A stretch of DNA of 64,000 nucleotides, from the NCBI GenBank assembly GCA_018398765.1, contig JAHBMJ010000332.1, positions 78,477-142,476 of the forward strand, in the 5' to 3' direction. The notes below the pieces were generated by a model, which made no database searches, was not told where the DNA came from, and saw nothing but the letters and a program-made list of their open reading frames with translations. The DNA is from Chromera velia. Its lineage: Eukaryota; Sar; Chromeraceae. Positions 22,540 through 33,611 of the stretch are shown piece by piece. The stretch's first letter is position 1. The number at the start of each line of letters is the position of its first letter. The translations under genes and the position numbers were made by a program.

Positions 22540-23526
22540 TTGAAGACAGAGCAGGTAGAAAGGTTGGCTCAACAATGAAAATAGACAGACAGAGAATAGG
22601 GAGAGCTCCTTTTTGCTATATGAGAGTGGCGCCACGATCGGAACACAGGAGGAGAGCAGCATGCAGGGTGGGAGACAGGGCTGTGGCTGCGACTCAGGGA
22701 AAAATTCCGGTAAGGGGGGGAAAGAAGGTGCCGTTACAGAAAAGGATGTGCCAGTTCTGTCGAGGGTGGTTGGGAATCGAGGTGGTCGAAGATGAAATCC
22801 ATCTGGTGACAGAATGTCCTGTTTTTGACAGAGAGAGAGCAGAGATGTTCAGAAAGATAGAAGAGAAATGGGACAGCAAGATGGAAGAAAGAGCCAGAAA
22901 GGCAGCCACAGAAAGAGAAGGGCTCAACAAAGAAGAGGGAAAAAGAGACAACTCGACGCTTTTCTGCTTTCTGTTGAATGAATGTCATGCCGGAGTAGAT
23001 GAGTTTGTGGGATGGGCGTCATTCAGACGGAGGGTGTTTGAGGAATGTCCAGGACGGTATGGACATATAGAGGGAGACGCTCTGGCGGCCAGACATGCAG
23101 GAATCACCGGAAGGCAGCGGGCGATCGAGAGACTAATAAAAGAATATGAGGAGACAATTGATAACTTAGAGATGACCGAAGGAGCGTTAGGGTGGGGAAG
23201 GAGGGAGCCGCAGAAGAAGATTAATAAAGCAAACAAGAAGAGCGAGGAAGCCTAAATCATATGGATAAAGCAAACAAGAAGAGCGAGGAAGCCCAAATCA
23301 CATGCCGTTTCAACTCGATTTTCAGGTTGGAAAGCCAATACGGATCCAGAGCTGTGACTCGAACAATGAACAATCATGCAGCAGCGGCCAGGGCAACAGA
23401 CTCTGGCAGGCCCCGAGGGCAGGGTCTGATACCTCAGCTTAGGCTGGGGAACGCCCCGCCCTGCTAGCTCTGGCGACAGATAGATATAGCGGGAAGGCCC
23501 TAGGGCAGAACATATCAATCAATCAA
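22540..23526 (+). mobile_element. LINE 3'-terminal fragment with open C-terminal domain
   Basis: An uninterrupted frame of about 230 residues ends at 23255. It contains a Cys-His knuckle, CQFCRGWLGIE then DEIHLVTECPVF, as found at the C-terminus of many LINE polyproteins, followed by a charged helical region. No reverse transcriptase is attached, so it is a 5' truncated copy. The fragment ends in (ATCA)n, a typical LINE tail. The open frame suggests a younger insertion than the LINE at 14090-17230. Confidence 0.75.
23222..23302. repeat. 40-bp tandem duplication at the LINE stop region
   Basis: A segment containing AAGCAAACAAGAAGAGCGAG followed by GAAGCC occurs twice in a row, starting near 23223 and 23265. 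The first copy spans the stop codon of the LINE frame. Confidence 0.85.
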
Positions 23527-23716
23527 TGTGAATACTAAATTTTATATATAAATTTTTAGGACTGCATGTAGGACTGTGTCCAAGTCATTCAGGATATAAT
23601 GCTTAAATTAATAGAATAGGATAGGATCAATTATTAACCCTAGCATTAACCCTAAGTGTTATGTAGAGAATAATGCCATATATATAGTAACTATATCTAC
23701 CGAGACCTAGATATTG
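23526..23716. repeat. 190-bp direct repeat, copy 2
   Basis: Matches 22345-22533 with a few substitutions and small indels; together the two copies bracket the LINE fragment. Confidence 0.85.
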
Positions 23717-23864
23717 ATATATACCATAGTAACCCTAAATGACCTAGTAACTGATGCACCGTGACTAGCACCGTGATAGTGGTTTAGTAGTGCCCTAGAG
23801 CACTGTCGTTATTTTGTCTTTAATATAGATTTAAAAAAATCCTCCAGAGAGATAGACAGACAGA

Positions 23865-24204
23865 CAGACAGGCAGACTATATGTTTCTTCTTCTTCTGAC
23901 TAACAGACAGACAGACAGAGACAGACAGACAGACAGACAAACTATATCGTCTTTTCTTCACTTTACTTCACTTCACTTTTTCCGAATCGCTTCCTTTCTT
24001 TCGGACAGACATACAGACAAACAGACAAACAAACAGACAGACAGACAGACTATATGTTTCTTCTTCTCCCTTCTTTTCTTCATGAACACAACAGACAAAA
24101 AGAAAGAAAGAACAAAGACAAAAGCACAGCACCAACAATCAAACAGCGTGGGCAGGGGGCCCGAAAGGTGAGAGTTAAGCGCCCCTTGCCTCTCCACCTC
24201 CCAG

Positions 24205-24235
<31 letters not shown>

Positions 24236-24720
24236 TCACTTCAGACAGACAGACAGACAGACAGACAGACACACAGACAGCCAGACTATATGCTTCTTCT
24301 TCTCCCTTCTTTTCTTCATGAACACAATAGACAAAAAGAAAGAAAGCAGACAGACGGACAGACAGACAGATAGACAGACTATATGTTTCTTCTTCTCCCT
24401 TCAGACAGACAGACAGACAGATAGACAGACAGACAGACAGAAAGAAAGACAGACAGAAAGAAAGAAAGGAAGGAAGGAAGGAAGGAAGGAAGGAAGGAAG
24501 GAAGGAAGGAAGAGAGGAAGGAAAGAAAGAAGGAAGGAAGAAAGGAAGGAAGGAAGGAAGGGAGGTAGGAAGGAAGGAAGAAAGGAAGGAAGGAAGGAAG
24601 GAAGAAAAAAAGGAAGGAAGGAAGAAAAAAAGGAAGGAAGAAAGGAAGGAAGGAAAGAAGGAAGGAAGGAAGGAAGGAAGGAAGGAAGGAAGGAAGGAAG
24701 GAAGGAGGAAAGGAAGGAGA
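23865..24720 (-). repeat. Modular CTGT array plus (GGAA)n tract
   Basis: On the minus strand this is the same modular array as at 11634-12250: module B at 23942-24005, module A at 24049-24095 and 24284-24330, and a shortened module A at 24379-24401, each set between CTGT runs. From 24440 it passes into about 280 bases of GGAA/GAAA repeat. No host gene is recognised around it. Confidence 0.85.
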
Positions 24721-25113
24721 GAGCGAAACAAAGAAAGAAAACAAAAGATAACCGCAGCAAAGAAAAACAAGAAAGCCGCACACTTCTAATGATGTTGCAC
24801 CTACAAAAATTGAAGCCAAACATAGACTTCCCGGTGAAGCAAAACCGCTTCTTTTATTCACAATACGTCTTCTTTCGTCTTTATCTGACCACATTCCGTC
24901 ACTCCATAGTAAGACCCAGCCAGCGCCCGTGAGTCAAAAGCGCCATGAGTCTCTGAACGAAATTCAAACATCAGTTGTTAAATCCGTTATCGCGTTCTGA
25001 AGAAGAAATCTGGAGCAAGTGGACTACTCAGTGTCACAGAGGCATCCACGCTGCCCAGACAGACCCGCACAGCAGGACGGTACTGTCGCGTTTGCCTCTG
25101 CAGATAATTATCC
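24721..25113. other. Short intergenic stretch
   Basis: Lies between the purine tract and the small minus-strand ORF; it would hold that ORF's 3' untranslated region. No other signal seen. Confidence 0.5.
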
Positions 25114-25479
25114 TTATTCTTTGATGAAATCAGCCAATTTGAAGACCTGCTTGCGCTTCCACCCCCCCGGTCCCTGGTAGTCGTATTCCTGTTCTTCGAC
25201 CTGATCTTCGTCCACAAATTTCAACAGGGTCCCGTCGGGCTTGATGCCTTTACTGTCACGGTCTTCATAGGTGCACCGGAGAAACGGTTTGTTGACTTTC
25301 GGATCCCAGGAGGGAACGTGAAACAGGCGGTAGGTGTAAAATTCGGTGTCACTCGAACTATCCGAACAGGTGCAAACGATCACCCAGGGACCCGATCTGC
25401 TCGAGCGAGTAGGAATAAAATAGTCGCCTTGGCGCTTGCCAATTTCCGTCATTTTCCCCTCGTAACCAATTTCTGCCAT
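25114..25479 (-). CDS. Small intronless hypothetical protein, 121 residues
   Basis: Not recognised. The frame opens with ATG (MAEIGYEGKMTEIG) and ends in TAA (LADFIKE). It is acidic and rich in Tyr and Trp, with FIPTRSSRSGPWVIVC, a Cys pair (CTCS), LFHVPSWDP, and a C-terminal segment YDYQGPGGWKRKQVF. No signal peptide or membrane segment is visible. Upstream on the same strand there is further open but unconvincing frame, so a 5' exon is possible. The protein-like composition without low complexity, in a window where chance frames are mostly repetitive, supports a real gene. It could also be one exon of a larger gene. Confidence 0.5.
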   Translation of the reverse strand: MAEIGYEGKMTEIGKRQGDYFIPTRSSRSGPWVIVCTCSDSSSDTEFYTYRLFHVPSWDPKVNKPFLRCTYEDRDSKGIKPDGTLLKFVDEDQVEEQEYDYQGPGGWKRKQVFKLADFIKE

Positions 25480-26327
25480 GGCTATATCCACGAGACGAAT
25501 TGTATTTAGGACAAAGAGGGATGAGCCGCCGTTCGATTAACACAAGTGCGTGGCTGAAAAGTCCACCGGATCCTTCTGTGCCACTCCCCAAGAAAGCGAT
25601 CGGCAGAGGGAAAGAAATGCTTGTCGAGCCACCCGTCGCGGAAACGCGCTCTACCAGATTTACGTGTTATGAAGACAGGATACACTTCGAGAACTTCCGG
25701 CCCCAAAACTTCTTCCTGAGATCTGTCAATGTCTTCTGCCAGTGAGGACAGCTCTGAAATTCAATTCATGCAGACAGTGTCGATCGATTATCATCATCAG
25801 ATCCGGTTTCATCTGGCTTCAGAAAGATCTTTGAACTGAGTGCCCGTCTGCGTACATGCTACTGCCTGTTCAATGATTTGAACTATCTTGAACTGAACAC
25901 TTGCTCAATTGGCGACTCCGCGCGTCTCTCTGCGTGTGTAGTTTCCGGATGTTTTCGGCACGTTTTTCCGGCATCCCACACGCGTTGCATGCGTGGGGGC
26001 CGCGGACGGCCTGCATGCATGGGCCCTCCATGGCCCTCCTGCCAGGGCCCTAATAATGGCTATAGCTTGAGCTATGGCGACAAAAAATCATGCCCACAGT
26101 TCAAGCGCGCCTCCACGTGCCCCCGTTCATGTTAATCCGCTGTTCTTTGCAACTTCCATGACCGACTTTCAAGGGTGGCAGAGAGAGGAGCCGCTGATCT
26201 CTTCGGGGACTTCAAGGAAAGTTCTGGTCTTGATGGGAAGATGAGACGAAATCAGGCGTCTCTCTTCCTCAGCAACAGTCTGCAATGATGTAGATCCACC
26301 CATCAGTTCAAGGCGATCCCTACCCCA
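25480..26327. other. Intergenic with a GC-rich palindromic patch
   Basis: Around 25970-26060 there are GCATGC palindromes and GGGCCC/CCATGG motifs in a GC-rich setting. No gene assigned. Confidence 0.45.
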
Positions 26328-26841
26328 ATGGACGACCTCTCTGCTATGGAGGGTGATCAGGTGCTGGGGTCCTTCCAGACTCCAGTGGGTGCCGTGAGTC
26401 TGCCCGATCCGGAGAGAAGCACTGGGAAGAGGACGCGTGCCGAAGCGGAGGCCCGACCCATTGTTCCAGGTCCCGTTGACGCTGACTCTATGAGTGATGG
26501 TGCCTTTTCCTCCCTGCAGACTGGGGGGTTACAACCTTCTTCCTCTTCCCATGAAACAGGCACTGATCCTATCGAGGACACGGTGGAAGCAATTCTCATT
26601 CCTAAGTTAAAGAAAATCAGACTCAAACCCTCAATGGCCCAACTCAGGTGGGTCCTTCTGACTTGTATGGCATGTTGCTTCGTTTTTCTGAGGCAAAGTT
26701 GAAAGATGGGGGGTGCTTGTGTTCATGGGACCCTCAGACGGTGACGTTGCGGGGGCCGCAGAAATCTCCACAGTTTCTCTCAATGGCCCTGTTGGCACTT
26801 GTCTGTGTGTCTCCTTCCTGGTGTCAATGGCCCACCTGACT
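26328..26841 (+). CDS. Uncertain open frame, possibly transposon ORF1 or a host exon
   Basis: An ATG-led frame of 124 residues (MDDLSAMEGDQVLGSF) is Pro/Ser/Glu-rich; near 26650 a second frame continues with GPSDLYGMLLRFSEAKL and KDGGCLCSWDPQTV to a stop near 26838. The two parts read as one protein broken by a frame change, or as an exon ending at the CAG/GTGGGT site near 26649. The composition resembles gag-like ORF1 proteins of LINEs, but no zinc knuckle is seen. It may instead be the missing 5' part of the gene at 27391. Function not assigned. Confidence 0.3.
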
Positions 26842-27119
26842 TGCTCCTCCCGTCCATAGCCGTGCCTTGCCTTGCGTTTCCGGGCGGATCCCTACTTGAC
26901 TTCCGATTTGTTTCGTTTTCTCCGGCTTCAGTGCGCACGTCTTTGCTTATGTCGACCCCCCCTAACTTTCTCACTTTTGCTTCCTCTGCTTTCTTTTCTT
27001 CTATCTTTCCCATGCCTCCTCCCCCTCTCCCTCTTCCGTTCTTTCCCTGTCCCGCAGTCACATCTTCTGACGGTCTTGCTTCCTCCGTCGCTCCTTCGCA
27101 CGCCCCCCCCCCTCCCCCC

Positions 27120-27121
<2 letters not shown>

Positions 27122-27158
<37 letters not shown>

Positions 27159-27173
27159 TGTGTGTACACGCGC

Positions 27174-27250
<77 letters not shown>
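27122..27250. repeat. (GT)n with embedded CGCG blocks
   Basis: Long alternating purine-pyrimidine repeat, pyrimidine-flanked, with three GCGC interruptions. Z-DNA-prone. Confidence 0.9.
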
Positions 27251-27277
27251 TCTCAGTCTGTGTTTCTGCCTTTTGTC

Positions 27278-27319
27278 TGTTGTGTACATGAAGCAAAGGA
27301 GGGAGAATAAGCAACATGT

Positions 27320-27385
<66 letters not shown>

Positions 27386-27392
27386 CGCAGAC
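27278..27392 (+). repeat. Module A copy followed by (TC)n(TG)n
   Basis: A diverged module A (TGTTGTGTACATGAAG, then GGGAGAATAAGCAACATGTAGTC) is followed by TC and TG repeats that end at the acceptor of exon 27391. Confidence 0.75.
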
Positions 27393-29349
27393 TCCAGAGG
27401 GAGGTGGCTGCAGGCGGACTGGCTCCCCACATCTGCATTGAGCTGCAGCAGGAGGCCTCAAAGGCGTGCTTCGGGGTCAAACCGCAAAACGGTAGGCAGG
27501 CTGGCATGTCGGGCAGGCAGTGCAGCGAATAGTCTGTCATCTAGAAGATTGGAGAAAAGGATGGATGTTTGTGTGAAAGGAAAGACGACAATGGGGACGC
27601 ATCAAGTGCAGAGAAGACCCGCCAGAAGCCGTCGTTAGTGGAAGATTTCCCCAGAACATGCCGGCCTGTAGGGCGTTGACTGCAGGAGGTGGTATTCTTC
27701 CAACAGTGTGTGCGAAGGCAGAAACAAGCTCCTGACGCAGCCCACCCCCTATGCTCCTGAAGGACTGACTCCCCATGTCTGTGTGTGTCTGTGGTCAGAC
27801 ACGCAGGTTCAAGATTCCTTTACGCCTCTCCCCTCTTCTCTGCTGCATGCAGGGCCCCTGAAGGGTCGTCTAGTGGAATTCGATATGCTCTTTCCGGGGT
27901 ACTACCCTCACGAAGCGCCTGCGCTGGCCTTCAGTGCTCGGTGCTCGGAAGACGTTATTAGGGTCAGTCAGTTTGGCAGTCAGTGAAAGCAGAGTCGAGT
28001 CATTCAGTCACCTGCGGCCGCGCCTTGCTTCGAGACCCTTTTTCTGATTGCACACAGCCAGTCACGGGGATGTCCTTTGCTCTTTACTTCAACTGAATTG
28101 TCAGTGTACCTCGTAGCATAGAACAATCTGGCTGATTTGTCTTGGTGTGTTTCTTTCTGTGTGGGCACGTTCTTTCCTCCTGTCTATGTTCGCGCGTTTG
28201 CCTTATGTTTTTGAAATGCTGTGTGTGTCTGTGCAGGAAGCACGTAGTAGGCTCTCTTCGTATCTGATCAGACCTGCTGAGGAGGAGGTCCGTCTGTCCT
28301 CTACAGAAACAGAAATTCCCTCTTCCTCCTCTTCTTCTTCGTCCTCTTCCTCTTCGTCTTCAAGCTCTTCGTGGATGCCTGGGGGTTCAACCAGGACAGG
28401 GCAGGCAGGAGGGGAAAGTTTGTCAGCAGGGTCGAGGATTTGCCAGCTGTGCAGAAAGGAACGGGGGGAAGGCAGAGGCGGGCGCCCAGATTCTGGGGGC
28501 AGGAGGCGCTTTTCTTCTTCTTCTTCCTCCTCTTTTTCCTTTGCTGCTCCTTCAGGAGCTCTTACGGTTGGGCCTTCCCACGTCTTTCCGTTTGGCAGCA
28601 CAGAGGGGGGTGGTTCTGCTTCTTCTTCTGCTTCTTCCGCTGGTGTGTTTCCTCTCGGGCCTCCACCAGCGCCTGCCCCGACCCCTGTGTCGTTCGCGAT
28701 TTTCCCCAATCCTCCTCCCCTCCCTCTTCTTCCGCTTTCTGCGGAAATGGACGACTCAGACGGAGCAGGGGGAGGGGCAGCAGGAGGCACACGGGGGGGA
28801 GGGATGGAGACGGATATGACAACAGGAGGAGACGGCCCGGGGAGTTCGAGAGAGCCACCCCCTCCGGCGGAGGGAGGGGGGCCGGGGGACGCCATGGACT
28901 GTNNNNNNNNNNNNNNNNNNNNNNNNNNNNNGGCGGGGACAGCAGCAGGAGGGGGGGGCATGGTGGCTCGCAGTGATGGTTTTGGTCATGGTGGAGAGAG
29001 TGGGCAGGAAGGAACGTTTATGGGATCGGGGGAGAGGTGCGAGATTTGCGGTCGGCGTGAGCTTTTGGTGTCCTGGCTCCAGAGAGAGGCTTGGAGGCCG
29101 GTGCTGGGTGTAAAGTATATTCTCGACTCGCTCTGTCGAGTTTTGGAGGTGGGTTGCGGGTCTTGGTGGGAGGGAGGCTTGGTCTTTATCTTCTTGTCCC
29201 CTCTGTGAGATGATTTGTTTCTGTCTCACTCTCTCGCACACAACACACACAGACTGTCTTTCAGGGCTTTCTGTCTGTGTCTCAAAGGACGGAATCATGG
29301 TTTACCGTTTCTCCGATAAATGCATTATTTCTTTCTGTCAGTCCTGTGG

Positions 29350-29387
<38 letters not shown>

Positions 29388-29465
29388 GTATGTGTGTGTG
29401 TGTGTGCGCGCGCGCGTGTGTGTGTGTGTGTGTGTGTGTGTAGACGTGTATGTGTGTGTGTGTAC

Positions 29466-29497
<32 letters not shown>

Positions 29498-32064
29498 ACA
29501 CGTGTATATGTGTGTGTGTGTGTGTGAGTTGATGCCTGTTCATGCAGGGAGGCATACCGTTGGACAACGGGAGTCCGACGAGTGGGGGGAGTTCAACTTT
29601 GTCGAGGAGGATGTTGGAGTTTCGCCTGTCTATCCAGATCCCCCCCCGTCAGCCTCTGTCCTTCTCTCTCTCTCGGGGAGAGCCTGAGAGCTCCCTTGAG
29701 GATGAGCCTCCGCCTGCGGGGGGGCTCGGGGGGCGGTGTGCGAGGGAGGGGGCAGGGGCAGCTGCCACCTCTGTGGAGGGCGTGGGTGAGGATAAGAACG
29801 AGTACACGAGGGGAAGAGGGGGGTCATGGAATTCTTCCGAATTCAGAAGAGGGCTGAGTAACTCCGCTACAGCCGCAGCTGCCTCGAATGCGATTGTGGA
29901 TGCAGCAGCCGCCGTCACAGGGGATGTCTCCCTTGCCTCAGCAATTCCCGCTGGAGGCCCTTCCTCCTCTCCCCCCTCTTCCTCTTCCTCTTCCTCTTCT
30001 TTTGGTCTGCAAAGCCTCCTCAGATGTCACGAGAGAGGAGGAGAGAGCGAGACCGACTCCCCCAAAACACCCACAGGACGCCGCAGTGCAGAGGCGCGGC
30101 GTATGAGGGAACCAGGGGGGGTGCAGCCTGGGGCACGAACGGCACTGCCCCCCCATGTTATGCCTGTGCCTCCAGCACCCAGAGTCCCTTCTGTTGCACC
30201 TATATTCCAACCACAGTCGCAGAGCGCTGCTGCTTCTTCCTCGGGTATTAATTGGGGGGGTGGGGTTGGAGGAGGAGGAGGAGGTCTTTTCGATGGGGCG
30301 GGGGCGGCCTCGGTGGTTTCTGGGCGCAGCGCCGCTTCTGCGTCTACTTTTTCAGGTCTGCGGTCAACGGGAGGTTTTCAGGGTGTTCGGTCTTCCCCCC
30401 CTAGGGTCAAGATAGACGCCGCCCCAGGGGGCCAGTCGTCGATGGGCGGGGGGAGGGCAGTGTCGCCCTCACCTTTCGGTCTTCCCCCGTCTCCCTCAGC
30501 ACCGTCGTGTCGGGGCACCTCCTCCGCATTCGGCCTGTCGTCCCCCTCTAGGGGGGGGGGCGCACCTAGAGGGAGGGTGTCGCCTCGGCCGATGCAACAG
30601 AGACTAGACCCCGCACAACTCCTAGCAGCAGCAGCTCAGCAGGGGTCCTCAAGCTCTAGCAGCAGTCAGAGTGGTGGTACCTCTGCTGCTGCTGCTGCTG
30701 CTGCCTGTGGGTTTGGACACGCCGGGGCATCCGAGGGGGGTCTGTTTGGTTCTTCCACTTCCCCGTCCGGCCTTACGGGAGTGAACTTACATGGACAGCC
30801 CCCCGTGGCCCCTTCAGGTTCTTCCTTTCCCTTCTCCCCCCTCGCGAACTTCTCTAGTAGAAGGCCGGGGGGGCATCCGGGACAGGGGGAGCGGGGGACA
30901 ACAGGAAGCGCTGGGCGGGGGCTGTCTCCTATGTCCCGTCTCACACGGGGGGTGATGGGAGATGACTCTATGATGGACGGGGACGGTGAGGGGGAGAGTC
31001 TGGCGTCACCTCCGCCTTTGAGCCCTCCTGCAGATGTGCGGCCCATGTCGCTGTTTCGCCCTGGGTTTGGCGTGGGTGCCCCGGGAAGTGGAGCCAGCAG
31101 GCCCCCACCCGCCCCATCCACAACAGGGGCCCCGGCAAAACCCTCATCCTCTCCTTTTCGGTCCCTTTCCCTTTCACAGGGATCAGAGGCAGCGCAGGTC
31201 CTCGCACACAAACACGACGCCCAACGACGATTTGCGAATTCCTTCCGTCAGCATTCCACGTTCCCTTTCTCAGTCGCACCCGTCGGTCGTGGTGGGGTGG
31301 GGGACACACCTAAGGCCGGGGAGACGCGGCAGCCTGAGACGGGAGGAGATGGGGACATGCGGCCCCTGTTGCAGTCGCAATTGCCGTTGTCGGGGGACGT
31401 TCTTGTTCACGTCGGTGGGGGGAGGCCTAGCAGGGGAAGCTCTGTGCCGGGGCCCTTGTCCTCTCATTGGCAGGGGGCCCGTCCGGGTGCGGGGGGGGGA
31501 GTGCCGAGTTCGTTTTCTTTCGGCTCCTCTGCCACGGTTCGGGACAGGAATGCCTCTGGGGGTGGGGAGTTTCAGGGAGGGGGGGGAAGGGACGGTTTCT
31601 CCCTCGGCACGTTTTCTTCTGCGGGGGGGGTGGGGGGCGGTGTGGGAAGGGGGGGTTTCTCTTCAATGTCTGACGGTCAGAGTCCTGTTGCGGTAGGGGG
31701 AAGCTCCCTATTTGGAGCCCCTCACACACACACCCAGGCCCCCGTGTCTGATCACGGCGGGGGGGCAGGAGGGGACGAGTCGATGGGTGCGTTCGGTGTG
31801 GCCCCGTTGGAGGAAACGTCAGGAGGGGGAGGGGGGGTTCCCTGGGGGTGGGGGGGAGATAGCGCGATGGGGGAGGAGAAGGGAGGGCCTCCCAGCTCTG
31901 CGGGGGGATTTTGGGGGTCCGACACTGCCGGGGTCTCTGTGCAGGCGCAGGGGGCCCACAGCCAAGCCGGGTCCCCTGGGCTTCTGCCCTCTGCAGGATC
32001 TGACGGGACCGCACCGGCGTCTGTCGGGGCCGCCTTTCCCGTGCCCTCCCCTTGGAATTTGTAA
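27391..32064 (+). CDS. UBC-fold (E2/UEV-like) protein with low-complexity insert and FG/Gly/Ser-rich tail, 5' incomplete
   Basis: Exons 27391-27491, 27853-27962, 28237-29148 and 29548-32064 join in phase; the start is upstream and not found. The first two exons read like the N-terminal half of a ubiquitin-conjugating fold: [21 protein letters not shown] matches the conserved F-P-x-x-Y-P-x-x-x-P-x-x-x-F strand. The next exon opens with a helix, then about 250 residues of poly-Ser, Pro and Gly sequence with one assembly gap, and ends with [20 protein letters not shown], the W-x-P helix that closes E2 folds. No HPN tripeptide or clear catalytic Cys is seen, so an inactive UEV/FTS-like role is more likely than an active E2. 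The last exon is 838 codons of Gly/Ser/Pro-rich sequence with roughly nine FG dipeptides ([27 protein letters not shown]), as in nucleoporin-type phases. Assignment to the UBC fold is an inference from motifs. Confidence 0.7.
28903..28931. other. Assembly gap (29 N)
   Basis: Inside exon 28237-29148. The frame stays open across it only if the gap length is right; the flanks are Gly-rich, so a repeat collapse is likely. Confidence 0.99.
29352..29526. repeat. (GT)n microsatellite with ACACGTGT and CGCG blocks
   Basis: About 175 bases of alternating GT in the last intron of the UBC-like gene, with regularly spaced TACACGTGTA interruptions. Confidence 0.9.
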
Positions 32065-33611
32065 GGGGGGGGCCCTGTCTAACCCTGTCCCTCCCATTTC
32101 TGCCAAACAGTGAGTGCAAATGTGTGCCGTTGTTAGAGCAGAGGGAGAGTCTTTGAGAAACAGGGGAACGTTTACACCCCGCTGTCTGCACACTGTTTTT
32201 GTTTCAAATGTCCGATCTTTCCTTTAATTAATGGTAGACTATTGAAGACTTCCTCTGTCATAATATTCTTGTCTGAGTCTCCTCTCTTCCTCCCCGCTCC
32301 ATTTCTTCCGTTGTCTCTCTTTCCTCTGTGTCCAGCAAGGCGCAGAAAAAAGAAAAAAGCTGTCTTTGCCCCCTCTTTCTTCTGCACCTCATTCACTGTT
32401 CTTCTACCGGTCTGCCTGGAAAGCAAAGAAGAGCAGTCTGTAGTCCGCTTATTTATCCGTCAGGGAAAGAAGAGCGAAAGAACCCGGGGGTCTTCCACTC
32501 ACCAAAGCATCTGACGGGGGAAGCGAAGTGCGCGAAGAGGCAACGAGAGCTGACTGACTCGATCGGTTTTGTCTGTCTGCAAGCAAGCAGTGAGGGGTGT
32601 GCATGTGTGTGCATGGAGATCGAGGCGAGGATCCGTCGTTGATTGATCCGCTGTCGCCCCCCTGCGCGCGCATTTCTGCTCTGCATGGTCCGCTCCTGTC
32701 CCCCAACTTGTCTCGGTCTCTTCTGTCTGGGGCTTTTCCCACTTTCGTTTCCCCACTCTTTCCAACTTCTACCGCTCCTTTGCATGCGTCATTGGGGAGG
32801 GCTGTATCTTTCACTTTGACTGCGCGCACGACTGTCACAGCCTGCCCACTAACGAGTTGTCGCACGTCCCACCCCTTTGCGCCCGTTCGACAATTATTGG
32901 ATCGACTGATTAGTCGTTGGAGACCATCAGTCTAACCCTCGACCCTTCCTGTCTCTTTTTCTATCACGCATCTGACACATGAGCCCCAGCCCCTCCGAAC
33001 AAAAGAGTGAAGAAACTCCGATAGGCTTCTACCAGCGCGCTTGCCTGCCTCGCATTTGATCGCGGTGGGTGTTCCCGTCAGTATCAGGAAACACATTTGC
33101 TTCCCCAACTTGAATTGCCGATGTCGGGTTTCATTCTTGCCATATTCTTTCCGCAAACCTACCCGCATACAATGTACACGTGCATGTGCATGGAACCGGG
33201 CAACTAGCCGGGCAAACAGTGCCCTTCAAACTGTATTCAAATTGGTGCTCAATGTGTCTTTAATACACCACCTCTAGCACCACCTGAAACTCTTAGTAAT
33301 TTGTAGATGAATGTAAAAACTGTAAAACTAAGTAGGCTAAAAGTAGCTGTGTGCCAATGGGTTGTTTACTATTACTGGATCTTTATAGGTGGGTCCTAAA
33401 ACAAGTTGAATACATTTCATGTTGTTTTATTCTTAATACTATATTGCCTAGTATATTGCTAGATGTATTGCACACTATATATAGATTTAACGTTTTTGTT
33501 TATGTCGTCTTCTAGGAATACGGCAAAGTGCGCAAACGTTGGTGGCTATAGCGTAGAGAGATGGAATGAAGTGAAAGTGTAGGAATAAAGGTCCGGCCAG
33601 GGCTTGCATCA
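32065..33611. other. 3' flank and spacer without a supported gene
   Basis: The first kilobase is pyrimidine-rich and has a plus-strand open frame at 32597-32935 without recognisable features. From about 33240 it becomes AT-rich up to the hAT element. Confidence 0.5.

Noticed and set aside
24054-24932. 292-codon frame rich in RKEGRKEGR
   Set aside because: Translation of GACA and GGAA repeats; no unique sequence.
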